In this document: piece by piece, positions 30,358 through 41,017 of the stretch
How the letters are laid out: each line of letters starts with the position of its first letter
How positions within the stretch are numbered: position 1 is the first letter of the stretch
Origin: Rhynchopus euleeides
Lineage: Eukaryota > Euglenozoa > Diplonemea > Diplonemida > Diplonemidae
NCBI GenBank assembly: GCA_963210315.1
Contig: OY723312.1
Span: 186,001 to 250,000, forward strand
Direction: 5' to 3'
DNA length: 64,000 nucleotides
The notes under the pieces: model-generated
What the model saw: the letters and a program-made list of their open reading frames with translations, nothing else
What the model was told of the DNA's origin: nothing
The model's database searches: none
Program-made: the position numbers and the translations under genes

Positions 30358-31328
30358 TGTCCCTATGCACCGTCTTGGTGCTTACCTGTGTGTGTCGGGG
30401 TGTCGCAGTGTCGTGGCAGGGCGGTGTGCATCCTAGTGTTCAGTCGAAGCAGCCAGATGGGGCTCCACCGCTTCTGAACCCTTGTTGGTGTAGTGTAGCC
30501 ACAACTCATTAGAGCTGTCAGCTGCACCGCCTCTGTGTGAACTGCTGATAGCACACGCACTCCACGTGTCATGCCAAGTGCTTGGGAGACCGACACACAG
30601 GCAAACTAACGCATCTAGTGGCACGGGGGTGTGGGGGTGCGCAGGGGGATTCCGGGACACGCTCCGCCTCCGTGGCTGTGTGGTCGAGCCTTGCACACGA
30701 GGGAACAGATATGAGGGCGCTTCGCCAGTCGGTCAGGTACCCCAATTTGTCCACTAAAGTAATGGGGCCAAAACGCACCTCCATCTGGACTTCCCGCAGC
30801 GAAGACCAACCGCACAAAAGACCTGACAGCGCCACAAAACTGCATCAGTGGTTGGCTGACGTCAGCCAGCACCGTCACACACCCTGGTGTGTTGCCGAGT
30901 GTGATGTGGCCATGGCGTGGCATGGGGCCTTTCCTACGGGACACAGAAGGCTCGCGTCACTCAAAGGCAATGTAGGACACACGGAAATGAACACAAACTG
31001 GGCACACGAACACCGCTGTGTCATGACTGACATGTGCGCAGCGAATATGACAAAAGACATCAACACACGGATACATGGATACACACGAATATCACGAAAA
31101 CACGTGATGTGAGATCAGCTAGGTTCTGGAGCTTTTAAAAAATCGGGCCAAGTCAGCTTTCGGATGGCTGCACGCCAAGCGGGGGCAGCCGTCCTTTGGA
31201 ATATGAGACATCCCAGTGACCAAGCCCTGTTTCGTTGTTTGATTTGCTTTGCTTTGCTGCAGTGTGAACCCACAGCAATTGGGCCCTAGCGTTTGCCGTC
31301 CAATACACGTGGACCTCTAAGCCTGAAC
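30358..31328. other. Intergenic region, repeat S copy
   Basis: No gene is supported. Repeat S (about 30778-30855: CACCTCCATCTGGACTTCCC...AAGACCTGACAGCGCCACAAAAC...GCATCAGTGGTTGGCTG) matches 21817-21970, except that about 70 bp present in the first copy are absent here. Confidence 0.55.
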
Positions 31329-32654
31329 TCAGTTCCAGGTCTTCCCGTTGACGAAGGTGTCGATCATCGACAGGGCGGCCTCCGGCTGGTCGGCCGGGAC
31401 CATGTGGCCCGCAAGGTGGACCTGCAGGAAGGTGAACCCGTTGTAGGTGCGGTAGAACCCAGCCTCCTTGCCGCTGGCGTGCCACTTGTTGTCCCCAGCG
31501 GCGTTGAAGCCCTGGGTGCCCGTCCACGGCAGCGACATGGTCCACGCCTTGTTCCCGATCCAGTTGCAGATGTAGTCGACGTCACCCGCGTAGATCAGGA
31601 CACGCACCCCGTTCTGCAGCAGGTCCGGCACCATGTCCTGGTAGTTCTTCATCCAGTCTCCAGCGAACTGCGCGTTCACATCGTAGTTGCAGCTCTCCCA
31701 CTTCGAGTTCACCCCGATCTGGTCCTGCAGCGTCTTCGAGTTTAGGAAGGTGTCGATGTTGGAGAAGTCGTAGCACAGCGGCTTCACCTTGCACTGCTCA
31801 CGGAAGTCGTAGGGGTTCAGCCCCGTGGCGGAGTAGGGCGCCACCAGGTACTCGTTGCACAGCACCTGTGCCTCCTTGCACTGCAGGGTGCTCCCCCCGT
31901 TGTTGCACCGCTTGATCAGGTTGGTGCAGGTCGGCACGTGCGACATCATCTTGGTGTACGTTGCCTCCGTGATGACAGGCTTGCCCTGCACCTCGATGGA
32001 CCAGTTGTACGCCATCTGCGGGTAGTAGCCGTACTGCACCTCGGGGTCCGTCAGCCCGTTGCCGACACCCAACCCCGCCAGGTTGATCTTGATGCCCTCA
32101 CCCGCCTGCGCACCCTTCCACACACGGTGTGCCGTGGCAGGGGCGTAGTGCCCCCCGTAGGACTCACCGAAGATGAAGAACTCAGTGTTCCACTCGGGGT
32201 GGTCCGCGAACAGCGCCTGCAGGAAGGAGTACATGTCGTTCGCCACACCAGTCTCGTCCTTGTCGTCCATCTCACCGGTGCTGAACCCGACCCCGGCAGG
32301 CTGGTCGATGTAAATCAGGTTCGCAAACGAGTTCCACGAGTACGGGTTCAGCGTCGTGTTCGTCCCGGCAGCGTTCACGTGGCACGGCCCGTTCTCAAAC
32401 AGCATGGCCAGCTCCGACGAGCACCCAGGCCCGCCAGTCATCCACAGGATGGTGGGGGTGTTGGCAGACTTGTTGCGCGCCTCGTACGCCCAGTAGAAGT
32501 ACTGCTTCTTGTCGCTGTCAATCGAGTACTTCCCCGCGTACTGCTTCACCGTGGGGTCGCAGATCGTCGGGTTCTTCTGGTCCACAAGGCGGCCCGTCTG
32601 CTCCCACGCCTGGGCAGCAGCGGCCAGCATGGCCAGCGGCAAGAGGGCACGCAT
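31329..32654 (-). CDS. Serine carboxypeptidase, peptidase family S10
   Basis: 441 residues from the Met at 32654, which is followed by a signal peptide (RALLPLAMLAAAAQA). The open frame extends to 32909, but the upstream codons are low-complexity leader. Family signatures: WMTGGPGCSS (71-80, oxyanion region), GESYGG with catalytic Ser165, YAGDVDYICNWIGNKAW with the catalytic Asp at about 358-360, and HLAGHMVPADQP with catalytic His417. Length is normal for the family. It removes C-terminal residues from peptides in the lysosome/vacuole or outside the cell. Several Cys residues could form the usual disulfides. Intronless. Confidence 0.95.
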   Translation of the reverse strand: MRALLPLAMLAAAAQAWEQTGRLVDQKNPTICDPTVKQYAGKYSIDSDKKQYFYWAYEARNKSANTPTILWMTGGPGCSSELAMLFENGPCHVNAAGTNTTLNPYSWNSFANLIYIDQPAGVGFSTGEMDDKDETGVANDMYSFLQALFADHPEWNTEFFIFGESYGGHYAPATAHRVWKGAQAGEGIKINLAGLGVGNGLTDPEVQYGYYPQMAYNWSIEVQGKPVITEATYTKMMSHVPTCTNLIKRCNNGGSTLQCKEAQVLCNEYLVAPYSATGLNPYDFREQCKVKPLCYDFSNIDTFLNSKTLQDQIGVNSKWESCNYDVNAQFAGDWMKNYQDMVPDLLQNGVRVLIYAGDVDYICNWIGNKAWTMSLPWTGTQGFNAAGDNKWHASGKEAGFYRTYNGFTFLQVHLAGHMVPADQPEAALSMIDTFVNGKTWN

Positions 32655-32959
32655 CGTGGCTAGGGTGGTCTCTGTAGGGTGGGTGTGCTGTGATGTGCTG
32701 TGGTGCGGTGCGGTATACGGAGTCATAAGAGGTCGGGACACAGGGGACGGGGGAGGTGGGACGGGCAAAGAGCTTTTTATGGGAGCAGTTTCGGCTGCCG
32801 CACCATAAGGACGCGTAACATAATAATGTCGGGGCAGCCGGTACCCTTCATCAGGTGGGTATCGACAAAATGCACAGCGCCAAGGGTGGGGACAGATAGA
32901 AGGTAACAACGAGAGAGGTGGGGGGTGGGGGGGTGGGGGGAAATGATGTCTTTTCGAAG

Positions 32960-33301
32960 AAATCGTACTCCTTTCGCTTTATTATAGACACCCTGTCCAG
33001 CAACTGTGGGAGAACAGTTCCGAACTACTTTTTGTTGAGCGCACACAAGTGGCATGAGGTGCTAATCCAAAGCTTCAGTCGTACGATTTCCTTCGTTACT
33101 TCGCGACTTCGCTACGCTTCGTCGCTCGTAACTAGTAAAAAAAATTGGAGATAGTAAAAGAAACGAAAACTCGTACTCCTTTCGCTATAATAAGAGAACC
33201 ACCATGCCCAGCAACTGCAAAAAAGGCAGCCCCGGGCACTACTCTGAGGCTCTGTGAAGTGGCATGAAGGTGCTAATCCAAAAGCTTCAGTCGTACGATT
33301 C
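32960..33301 (+). repeat. Dispersed repeat J, copies 3 and 4 in tandem
   Basis: Copy 3 at 32960-33089 and copy 4 at 33170-33301, each bounded by the CGTAC / GTACGATT inverted ends and each followed by the CGCGACTTCGCTACGCTTCG tail. Copy 3 is close to copy 2; copy 4 has a changed middle. Confidence 0.7.
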
Positions 33302-33508
33302 CCTTTTTTGTTACTTCGCGACTTCGCTACGCTTCGTCGCTCGTAACTGGAAAAAATAAACACGGGGGAATGGGGGGGGGGGGGGGGGAGAGGTTGAGGT
33401 GAACCGCACACACCTCGACCTGTGCTGAGGTGAGGTGTGGCTCTGCAATTACGGTACTACGCGTGCCGTAAACTCACATCGGACCTGCTTTCTCCGTGTT
33501 CCATTTTC

Positions 33509-33699
33509 TTTTTAAGCACACTCGTGTGAGCGGAAAGCGCCCCACCACAGCTGCAACCAAACGTGCTCTATACACTAACCCCACCCTTCATCAGGCTCAG
33601 GGTGTGATCAGTTCAGGGTTTTGTGTGTAGAAGCGTCAACGCAACAAACAAAAGGAAATTCATCAGAGCGGTTGTAGCTGTGAAGTGATAGGGCGCTTT
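33509..33699 (+). repeat. Dispersed repeat P, copy 1
   Basis: From TTTAAGCACACTCGTGTGAGC through GTGTAGAAGCGTCAACGCAA to GAAGTGATAGGGCGCTTT. It is nearly identical to 62797-62951 plus 63299-63334, where an extra 347 bp splits the repeat. Inverted diverged relatives start near 56745 and 57436. Confidence 0.7.
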
Positions 33700-33713
33700 C
33701 TGCGTTGCAAATA

Positions 33714-34238
33714 CCGTAAACAGAATAAATCTGAACCGTAAAAAAGGTCCAATCCACCTCCAGACCCCCCCCGAGGTCCAGAATTTGTCCGGTCCAGACC
33801 AGTTTGGGGGACTTGGCGATACATGGCGATTTCTCACACGGTGGACCCCCACCCCCTGGAGCGGGGGTCTGGGGCGGGGTCAGAGCGACCCCCGCTATTG
33901 GGGGTCTGGACCCCCGATATCGGGAGTCTGCACTGCCTATTATTGGTGCCCATACGACCCCCGATAGTGGGGTTCAGACCCCCACTCGTGGGGGTCCAGA
34001 TCAGTCAAGGGGCCGAAGGGGAAGGGGGTCCAGATCAGTCAAGGGGCTGGGGAAGTCCCGTTCACGCTTGTGAACGCTTCCCGCGGGAGCAGAAACCCGG
34101 TGACCTTGGGGGGAACAGCAAACCACTCTGGACCGGAAAAAAGGTCCAATCGGTTTGGACCCCCGGGGTCCAGAATTTTTACGGTCCAGCATTATTACGT
34201 CCAGGACTTCTTACGGTCCAGATTTATTCTGTTTACGG
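33714..34238. mobile_element. Element D2, CCGTAAACAG ends, TA target duplication
   Basis: Ends CCGTAAACAGAATAAATCTG and its inverse, flanked by TA (33712-33713, 34239-34240). Subterminal GAACCGTAAAAAAGGTCCAA words recur inverted. The core is made of GGGGGTCTGGACCCCC-type palindromes and a duplicated GGGGTCCAGATCAGTCAAGG. It shares the CCGTAAAC end with D1. No gene. Confidence 0.8.
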
Positions 34239-34240
34239 TA

Positions 34241-35503
34241 AAAATATAACCTCAGTACGCCAACCTACGTCGCGCCGCTAGGACGTAATCGCCTCCTCGG
34301 CAAAGGAAAAGGAGGTCTGATTGAGGCACTCTGCGCCTGTAACCGGCTTTGATCCGGGATACGACAGCCTTCTGAGAGAAGACAACGTAGATTTTTTGCT
34401 TTTAGAGCGGAGCTTCGGGGCTTGGCGGCTGCGCGGTCTCCAGGCCTCTGAGCCGACACAGCTTTCTTTGGCACTCGGCGTGTGGACCAGGCAGCGACAG
34501 GGTTGCCGCTGCATCCTCGTTTAATTTGGTGAACACACGGTTTACAACTCCGTGGGGTTTTGCCCGCCATGATCAAGCGTTGCTTTGTGATTGAGGTCCT
34601 CTGCCACCTTGAGAAGACGAGGGGGCAGTTGACACGTGATCTGACACTGGATCTGATGGCGAGGCAGAACCTCGGGGAGGGGTAGTTGGTTCCTAGGCAC
34701 AGGAGGTGTCACTGCGCCACAAGGGTGCTACTGTTTCTTTTAATAGATTGAAGCTTGTCGTCAACAACATGTTCTGATATATGCAGGACCACAGCAACTG
34801 TCGGAGGGGCCGAGCCTGAATGACATTCACACACACTGATCGGAAGGGGGCACACGTATAGAGAGGAATGTGGCGGGTGTTCGGGGGAAGCGAGGTCTTC
34901 AGTAACATCCAGGCGCTCCTGAAGCGCCGGGACGTCAGGCTCTTGGTCAGACGGGCCTGAAGCAGCTCCGTCAAGCCGGTCAGCCGTATCAGAATCGCTC
35001 ACGGAGAACGGGGAAGGGGGTGGGGATTCAGAGCGCCTACGCGCCTCTGAAGCGAAGGGAAGGTGAGCTGGGGAACTGACGCACCCGTCGGCGGTCCATC
35101 GGGCCCGTCAGACAAAGACAAAATGACCCGACCGACGAGCGCAGAAGAGAGGAGAGGCAGGAATTGCGCGCTGCAAACTCCGCTCAGACACTGCTGCACA
35201 CGCCTCCCAGTCCGTTCCTCAGGAAAGAGGCGGCGTGAAAGAGGCGCAGCAACTTCTTCGTCAACACCACAGTGTCCGCTTGCACGTGTGAGGTAGGATT
35301 TACCCGGCTTTTATCAGCCTCGGTTTAATGCCAGCCTCAGTAATTTTCGGAGTCGGCAGTGCATCCGTACAGCTCACGCGGACAGTTCACACAAAAACGG
35401 GGGAAAAAAACAACCCTGCCAATGCAGTGATCCCAACAAGAGAGCCGGCACCGCGCGCCGTTGCTTGCGGCCCTCCCGGCTCTTTCCTCTCCTCATTCAC
35501 GCA
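34241..35503. other. Intergenic region, nothing convincing
   Basis: Short frames on both strands (e.g. 97 codons, minus, 35002-34709) have no recognisable domain. No repeat shared with the rest of the window was noticed. Confidence 0.5.
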
Positions 35504-36556
35504 CTACTGCTTCGGCGTGACGAGCCCAAACTCCGTCAGCTGCTTTTCGTGGTCGCTCAGCGTCTCGGAAAGCGGCCTGTACGTCAGGCCGAGCTGCTTG
35601 CTCTTCGAGTTGTCGAGGGCCACCGGATAGTTAATGTTGTTGTACATGAACCACATCGACAAGCCCAGCAGCGGTGCGAGCAGCACCATCAGCGGCTTCG
35701 GCAGCACCCGCGTGGGCAGATTGTACTTCTCCGCGCCGACGGCGTTGCGCAGGGTGTCCCCAATCTCCATCAACCAGTACACCCCCCCCGACGTGATGTG
35801 CCGCCCGGACGCCTCCGGCTTGGCGGCCAGCACGTGCGCCTGCGCCACGTCGCGCACATCGACGTACCCGATCTGGAGGTTCGGGCAGCCCGCGCCGAAC
35901 TGCCCGTTGCACAGGTCGAGCATGAACTGCGTGCTCGCACCGTCCACCCGGTCGCTCAGCGAGGGGCCCAACACGAACGACGGGTTGATCACGGTCAGCG
36001 TCCAGCGGCTCTGCGCCTCGGCGATGCGCCACGCCTCGCGCTCGGCAACCGTCTTCGAGTAGGGGTACGGGTTGTACGTCGCGGTGCTCGTCTGGTTCCA
36101 GTCGCTTTCGTCGAACTGCTTCTTCCCCATGTCGGCCATATCTTTGTTGTCGCCGAGCACGGCGGCGACGCTTGACGTCAGCACCACGCGCCGCACGCTG
36201 GCGTGCTTGTTCGCCTCCTCCAGCACGTTGCGCGTCCCCTTCAGCGCCGGGTTCACCAGCTCCGCCATCGCGTCCTTGACTTTAATCTGGAACGGCGACG
36301 CCGTGTGGCACACCACCTCGCAACCGTCCATCGCCGTGGCGAACGAGCCCTCCTCCAGCAGATCCGCCTCAAACAGCTCGAGCTTCTCTGGGAAGTCGCT
36401 CTGAAGCTTCTTCAAGTGCTTCACCTTCGCCTCGTTCGCAACGCTCCGCACGGTCGCCCGCACGCTGCAGCCATCCTCGAGGAGAGACTTGACGACCCAC
36501 GAGCCGACGTACCCGGCCCCCCCCGTCACGAGCACAGGGCCGCTGGAAACAGGCAT
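35504..36556 (-). CDS. NAD(P)-dependent reductase/epimerase of the extended SDR family (DFR-like)
   Basis: 350 residues, intronless, start MPVSSGPVLV. Nucleotide-binding TGGAGYVGS at 11-19. VVCHTASPF at 81-89 and VVLTSSVAAV at 124-133 give the catalytic Ser/Thr region; Y164-x-x-x-K168 (YPYSK) is the catalytic pair; INPSFVLGPSLS is the substrate-loop signature. The pattern is that of dihydroflavonol-4-reductase / cinnamoyl-CoA reductase / 3-beta-hydroxysteroid dehydrogenase-like enzymes, which reduce a carbonyl with NADPH. The true substrate cannot be read. There is a hydrophobic segment near 285-300 (PLMVLLAPLLGLSMWFMY). It lies 246 bp downstream of the kinase gene on the same strand. Confidence 0.9.
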   Translation of the reverse strand: MPVSSGPVLVTGGAGYVGSWVVKSLLEDGCSVRATVRSVANEAKVKHLKKLQSDFPEKLELFEADLLEEGSFATAMDGCEVVCHTASPFQIKVKDAMAELVNPALKGTRNVLEEANKHASVRRVVLTSSVAAVLGDNKDMADMGKKQFDESDWNQTSTATYNPYPYSKTVAEREAWRIAEAQSRWTLTVINPSFVLGPSLSDRVDGASTQFMLDLCNGQFGAGCPNLQIGYVDVRDVAQAHVLAAKPEASGRHITSGGVYWLMEIGDTLRNAVGAEKYNLPTRVLPKPLMVLLAPLLGLSMWFMYNNINYPVALDNSKSKQLGLTYRPLSETLSDHEKQLTEFGLVTPKQ

Positions 36557-36802
36557 CTTTTGTAGGTGGGTTGGTAGCGTCTGTGTGTGTGGTGTTGGAT
36601 GTGGTTTGCAAGCAAGAACGGCCGAAGGGAACCCAACAGGGGGAGGCGAGGCTGTCAGGGAGAGTCGTTGGGAGGAATGGGGGAAGGGGGAAGGGGGAAG
36701 GGAACGGCGGGGGGGCGAACACAGAGGCCGGGCTCAGCCAACACCCTCCCCCGCGCCGCGCGCAGCCCCTCCGCCGGAGGAGGGGGGGAAACCCTCCAGG
36801 GG

Positions 36803-38236
36803 TCACCCCTCCCCGACCGCCTCCGCCTTCGGAACGACCGAGTCGAACCGAACGTCGCCCCCCTCGCGGCAGCTGCGGGCCAAAGCGGCCATCCGGGCAC
36901 GCACGGCCTCGCCGCAGCGGCCGCACCACTCCGCCACATCCTCCACCAACGCCCCGTACGCCCGCACCTCCGCCTGCTCCACCTCCGCCGCCTCGGATGG
37001 CGGCACCGCCCAGGCCGCGCCGAAGTCGCCGAGCTTCGCGACAGCCGGCCCGCCGGGGCCGGCGCCCGCGGCGCGCAGGACATTGTGGGCGTACACGTCG
37101 CCGTGCGCGACGCCTTGCGCGTGGAGGTGCCGCAGCGCGCGCGCCACCGCTGCCACCGCGGCCACCGCCTCCGCCTCGGAGAGCGGCTCTGCGGGCGGCA
37201 CGTCGCGCACGACCGAGTCGAAAGTCGGCGGCCGCCCCAGCGGGCGCGCGCCGGGCAGCAGCTCCATCACCACGCGCGCCCCCCCCGCCCCCGCGCCCGG
37301 GGCGTCGGCGGGCACGACGCCCACCGCACGGACCACGTCGGGGTGGGCGACCCGCCGCAGCACCGCCACTTCGTCGGAGCTTCGCCCGTCGCTGCTCTTG
37401 GATTTGAAGCTCTTCACCGCCACCGGCTTGCCGCGAAGCCGCGCCGCCACCACCCGGCCGCTCGCGCCGGCGCCGAGCGCCCGCGCCTCGCCGGAAGAGG
37501 TGGCGGCGTCGACCTCGGCGGCCGGGAGGAACGGCACGACCGCCGGCAGCGCCTCAGGATCGGCGGCCCAGGGCGTCCCACCCGCGGCGACCCACGCCAG
37601 CCGCGGCAGCCGCGCCAGCTCCGGCGGCGCTTCGAGCGGGTTGGTCGCGACGCGGAGGAGCTCGAGGCTCTCCGGGAGCGCCGGGAGGGCGCGGAGGTTG
37701 TTGTGCGACAGCATCAGCTTCCGCAGCCGCGGGAGGTGTGCGGCTACCCCGCTCAGCGAGGCGAGCCCGTTGTCCGTCAGGACCAACGCCTCCAGCCCCT
37801 CCGGCAGCGCCGCCGCCTCCGCCTCGCCGAACGCCTCAAACCGGCACCCGCGCAGCCCCAGAAACCGCAGCCGCGGCAGCGGCAGCCGCCGCGGGAGCGA
37901 GCGGAGCGGGTTGCCGCCCAGGAGGAGCACTTCGGCCGTGTCGCTCGCCACCACCGCCGCGGGGCCGGCGAGCTCGGACAGCCCGTTGTCGCTGAGGTCG
38001 ATGAGGCGCAGCCGCCGCAGCCGGCGCAGCGCGCCCAGCCCGCGCAGCCGCGCGCCGCAGCCGCCGAGCCGCGCCTCCGTCGCGTCTGGATCAAGCTTCT
38101 CGGCGTCGCAGACGGCAGGGCCGTTGCCGAGGCCGGGCAGGGGCACGCCGGTTGCGTGGAGAATGACCAGCGCTGCGGCGATGCACACCGCAGCCTGCCG
38201 GGCCTGCGCGCTGCGGGGGGCGGCGAGGCAGCGCAT
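36803..38236 (-). CDS. Leucine-rich-repeat protein kinase
   Basis: 477 residues from the Met at 38236 (the frame is open to 38350). An N-terminal hydrophobic stretch (AAVCIAAALVILHATGV) is a signal peptide or anchor. Leucine-rich repeats span about 55-215 (LRLIDLSDNGLSEL, LEALVLTDNGLASL, LRKLMLSHNNLRAL). The kinase domain covers about 245-460: glycine-rich LGAGASGRVV, VAVKSF Lys near 273, HGDVYAHN catalytic loop near 377-384 (HGD, not HRD), DFGAA near 402. The domain is short and lacks much of the C-terminal lobe. The H-G-D-x-Y-A-H-N form recalls LRR kinases found in bacteria and some protists, so gene transfer is possible. GC content and Ala/Arg use are higher than in neighbouring genes. Confidence 0.85.
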   Translation of the reverse strand: MRCLAAPRSAQARQAAVCIAAALVILHATGVPLPGLGNGPAVCDAEKLDPDATEARLGGCGARLRGLGALRRLRRLRLIDLSDNGLSELAGPAAVVASDTAEVLLLGGNPLRSLPRRLPLPRLRFLGLRGCRFEAFGEAEAAALPEGLEALVLTDNGLASLSGVAAHLPRLRKLMLSHNNLRALPALPESLELLRVATNPLEAPPELARLPRLAWVAAGGTPWAADPEALPAVVPFLPAAEVDAATSSGEARALGAGASGRVVAARLRGKPVAVKSFKSKSSDGRSSDEVAVLRRVAHPDVVRAVGVVPADAPGAGAGGARVVMELLPGARPLGRPPTFDSVVRDVPPAEPLSEAEAVAAVAAVARALRHLHAQGVAHGDVYAHNVLRAAGAGPGGPAVAKLGDFGAAWAVPPSEAAEVEQAEVRAYGALVEDVAEWCGRCGEAVRARMAALARSCREGGDVRFDSVVPKAEAVGEG

Positions 38237-39136
38237 GGTGAAGGGCGAGAGAGAACTTTTTTTGTAATGTGTTAGTTGCGTGAGGCAGGCTCCGCGTGTA
38301 GCTCCCCGGCACCTCCTGCATACACAGTGTGTGATATATGTGACGCACAAAACAAGGTTCTCTTCACAACGCTACGCTATTGCGTCAAAGAGACCCGTAG
38401 ATGCGGATTGTGCGAGTGATTCCTAGAGTTATCTCTTTTTGTTTTTCGCCCGTGATGTTTTCAGCTTTTTTTAAAAAATAGAGAAGTCATCAGGTGGGTG
38501 GCCACACTTCTGTGTTGGATGCCTGTTCGATTAAGATCCCAAAGGATCAATGTGTGACAGTCCGTCCCTGCCTATTCTATTCTTGGGGACGAGTGGACCT
38601 CCTGTACATATTGACACAGTTCGTGTGATAATGATTGCGCCAAAAGGGAGAACGACTGTCCATCACATCAGTTGAATCATCGAAGTGTTTTCGCAGTATC
38701 CTGTCGGGCGGGTGGGAGGCCGAAAAACTATTTGGTTCTGTACCGAGGTGTTGATCGAACCAAATGCGGGTTCTCCAACCCGGCCGTGGAAGTTGACTAG
38801 CCGATAATAAAAGAACCTTCAGGGGGTCTTCGCTAGCCGGTGCAAAAAAGTGCAGGCTGGTGCAGGGCAAAATGGGCCGAAAATGGGCCAAATCGGAGGC
38901 AAAAAAAAGGGCGGGGAGTTGGGTGGCCCCTAGCTGGGAGCACGCATTTGGACCCAAAAAATAATGTCGAGCGGTCCCTGTGCATTGTTCAGCCCTCACA
39001 GGACGAGAAGGCACGGCGGGGCCCGTGTCACGGGTAAACATTGAGATCAACCTGTCATCCTGGGCCAAGCCAAGATGGGAGCTGGCCGCCTGGGGCAATG
39101 CAGGAGCAACGGCTAGTGCTCGTGCTGGCACGAAGC
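38237..39136. other. Intergenic region
   Basis: No gene is supported. A single GGGGGTCTTCGCTAG word at 38823-38837 matches the left end of MITE family N. It is followed by GTGCA-rich sequence and a GGGCCGAAAATGGGCC motif that resembles the core of the following minisatellites. Confidence 0.45.
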
Positions 39137-39695
39137 GGAGCCAGGCAGTGCTGTCCCGAGAACGGGCCGAGCCAGACAGTGCTGTCCCAAGGGTGGGCCG
39201 AGCCAGACAGTGATGTCCCGAGAATGGGCCGAGCCAGGCAGTGCTGTCCCAAGGGTGGGCCGAGCCAGACAGTGCTGTCCCGAGAACGGGCCGAGCCAGA
39301 CAGTGCTGTCCCGAGAATGGGCCGAGCCAGGCAGTGCTGTCCCAAGGGTGGGCCGAGCCAGACAGTGCTGTCCCGAGAATGGGCCGAGCCAGACAGTGCT
39401 GTCCCGAGAATGGGCCGAGCCAGACAGTGCTGTCCCGAGAACGGGCCGAGCCAGACAGTGCTGTCCCGAGAACGGGCCGAGCCAGACAGTGCTGTCCCGA
39501 GAATGGGCCGAGCCAGGCAGTGCTGTCCCAAGGGTGGGCCGAGCCAGACAGTGCTGTCCCGAGAACGGGCCGAGCCAGACAGTGCTGTCCCGAGGGTGGG
39601 CCGAGCTAGGCAGTGCTGTCCCGAGAATGGGCCGAGCCACGCAGTCCTGTCCAGAGGGTGGGCCGAGCCAGGCAGTGATGTCCCGAGGGTGGGCC
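39137..39695 (+). repeat. Minisatellite array 1, 31-bp unit, about 18 copies
   Basis: The unit reads roughly GGGCCGAGCCAGACAGTGCT + GTCCCGAGAAT, with variants CCAAGGGTG and CCGAGAACG at its end. It is open in long frames because the unit lacks stop triplets. Not considered coding. Confidence 0.9.
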
Positions 39696-40423
39696 GACAT
39701 CACATCCGGTCTCGGCCCGCTGTCTGGACCGCAGCAACAAGAAATCTGCGCTGCATGCACAGGAGCAGGGGGACTTGGCCCGTCCGCACTCCGACATTGC
39801 ACCGCGCTGCCCCAGCGCTCCAGATCACAAGGCCCCCTGTGCCGCAGGAGGTGGAGACGTCGCACACCAGCAGGATGACGTCGCAGACCAGTTCACCACC
39901 CCCAACAGTAGGTCACACTCCGCCTCGCCTGTAGGCCGTCTACTGTATGCAGGAGTCTGCGTGTGTTGATAAAGACACACACGCCCGGCACACCTGATTC
40001 TATGGGCAGCGCTCGTAACTCTCTCGGCGCCAAGTCGAAGCTGAGCAAGATTTGGTTGGACGGTGCAAATATAGCTAGCCTTGCGGGCTCGCTAAGACAC
40101 TCTCCGAGCTAGCTACATGAACACAACATTGCACATCGCACGGTTTCAAAGGATGGGTACGCGATGCGGGTTTAGGTCTTGTGCTAATGTTACACACAGA
40201 AAGATCCCTGACGGAGGGGATCGATGGAGGCACTGAGGAGATCATGACTGGGAAGGGGTCCTGCATCGAACCCCCTCTGAGTGGAGCAAACACTCGGTAC
40301 TCCGGGCGCCACGTTCTGCTCGGCTGGACATCACCCCGAGGTCGTGGCCACGGCCCCCGACCACTCACTGCAGGGAGCTTCCCGTCCAGACAGTGTCTGG
40401 ACATCACTCCTGGGCTCGACCCA

Positions 40424-41012
40424 CTGGGCCGAGCCGACGACTCGTGTCCAGACACTGGGCCGAGCCCAGGAGTGATGTCCAGACACTGGGCCGAGCCCAG
40501 GAGTGATGTCCAGACCCTGGGCCGAGCCAGGGAGTGGTGTCCAGACCCTGGGCCGAGCCCAGGAGTGCTGTCCAGGCACTGGGCCGAGCTCAGGAGTGCT
40601 GTCCAGTCCCTGGGCCGAGCCAGGGAGTGGTGTCCAGACCCTGGGCCGAGCCCAGGAGTGCTGTCCAGGCACTGGGCCGAGCTCAGGAGTGCTGTCCAGT
40701 CCCTGGGCCGAGCCAGGGAGTGGTGTCCAGACCCTGGGCCGAGCGCAGGAGTGCTGTCCAGACCCTGGGCCGAGCCAGGGAGTGGTGTCCAGACACTGGG
40801 CCGAGCCCAGGAGTGATGTCCAGACCCTGGGCCGAGCCAGGGAGTGGTGTCCAGACACTGGGCCGAGCCCAGGAGTGATGTCCAGACCCTGGGCCGAGCC
40901 AGGGAGTGGTGTCCAGACCCTGGGCCGAGCCCAGGAGTGCTGTCCAGACACTGGGCCGAGCCAGGGAGTGATGTCCAGTCCCTGTGCCGAGCCCAGGAGT
41001 GCTGTCCAGACA
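40424..41012 (+). repeat. Minisatellite array 2, 31-bp unit, about 19 copies
   Basis: The unit reads roughly GGGCCGAGCCCAGGAGTGAT + GTCCAGACACT. It shares length and the GGGCCGAGCC core with array 1. It directly abuts the cyclase exon at 41018. The 700 bp between arrays 1 and 2 (39696-40423) shows no recognisable gene. Confidence 0.9.
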
Positions 41013-41017
41013 CTGAC

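Larger units (their letters stand above)
32655..33711. other. Upstream/intergenic region with J and P repeats
   Basis: No gene. Two tandem J copies (32960-33089 and 33170-33301), a G-run at 33367-33390, and repeat P copy 1 (33509 to about 33699). Confidence 0.6.

Noticed and set aside
25022-30477. Plus-strand frames of 200-300 codons across the Cys-rich gene
   Set aside because: Repeated shadows of the four internal repeats; low-complexity antisense peptides.
36489-38275. Plus-strand frames of 562-592 codons opposite the LRR kinase
   Set aside because: Mirror of a very GC-rich gene; composition is Arg/Ser/Pro/Ala with no domains, while the minus strand has clear kinase and LRR motifs.
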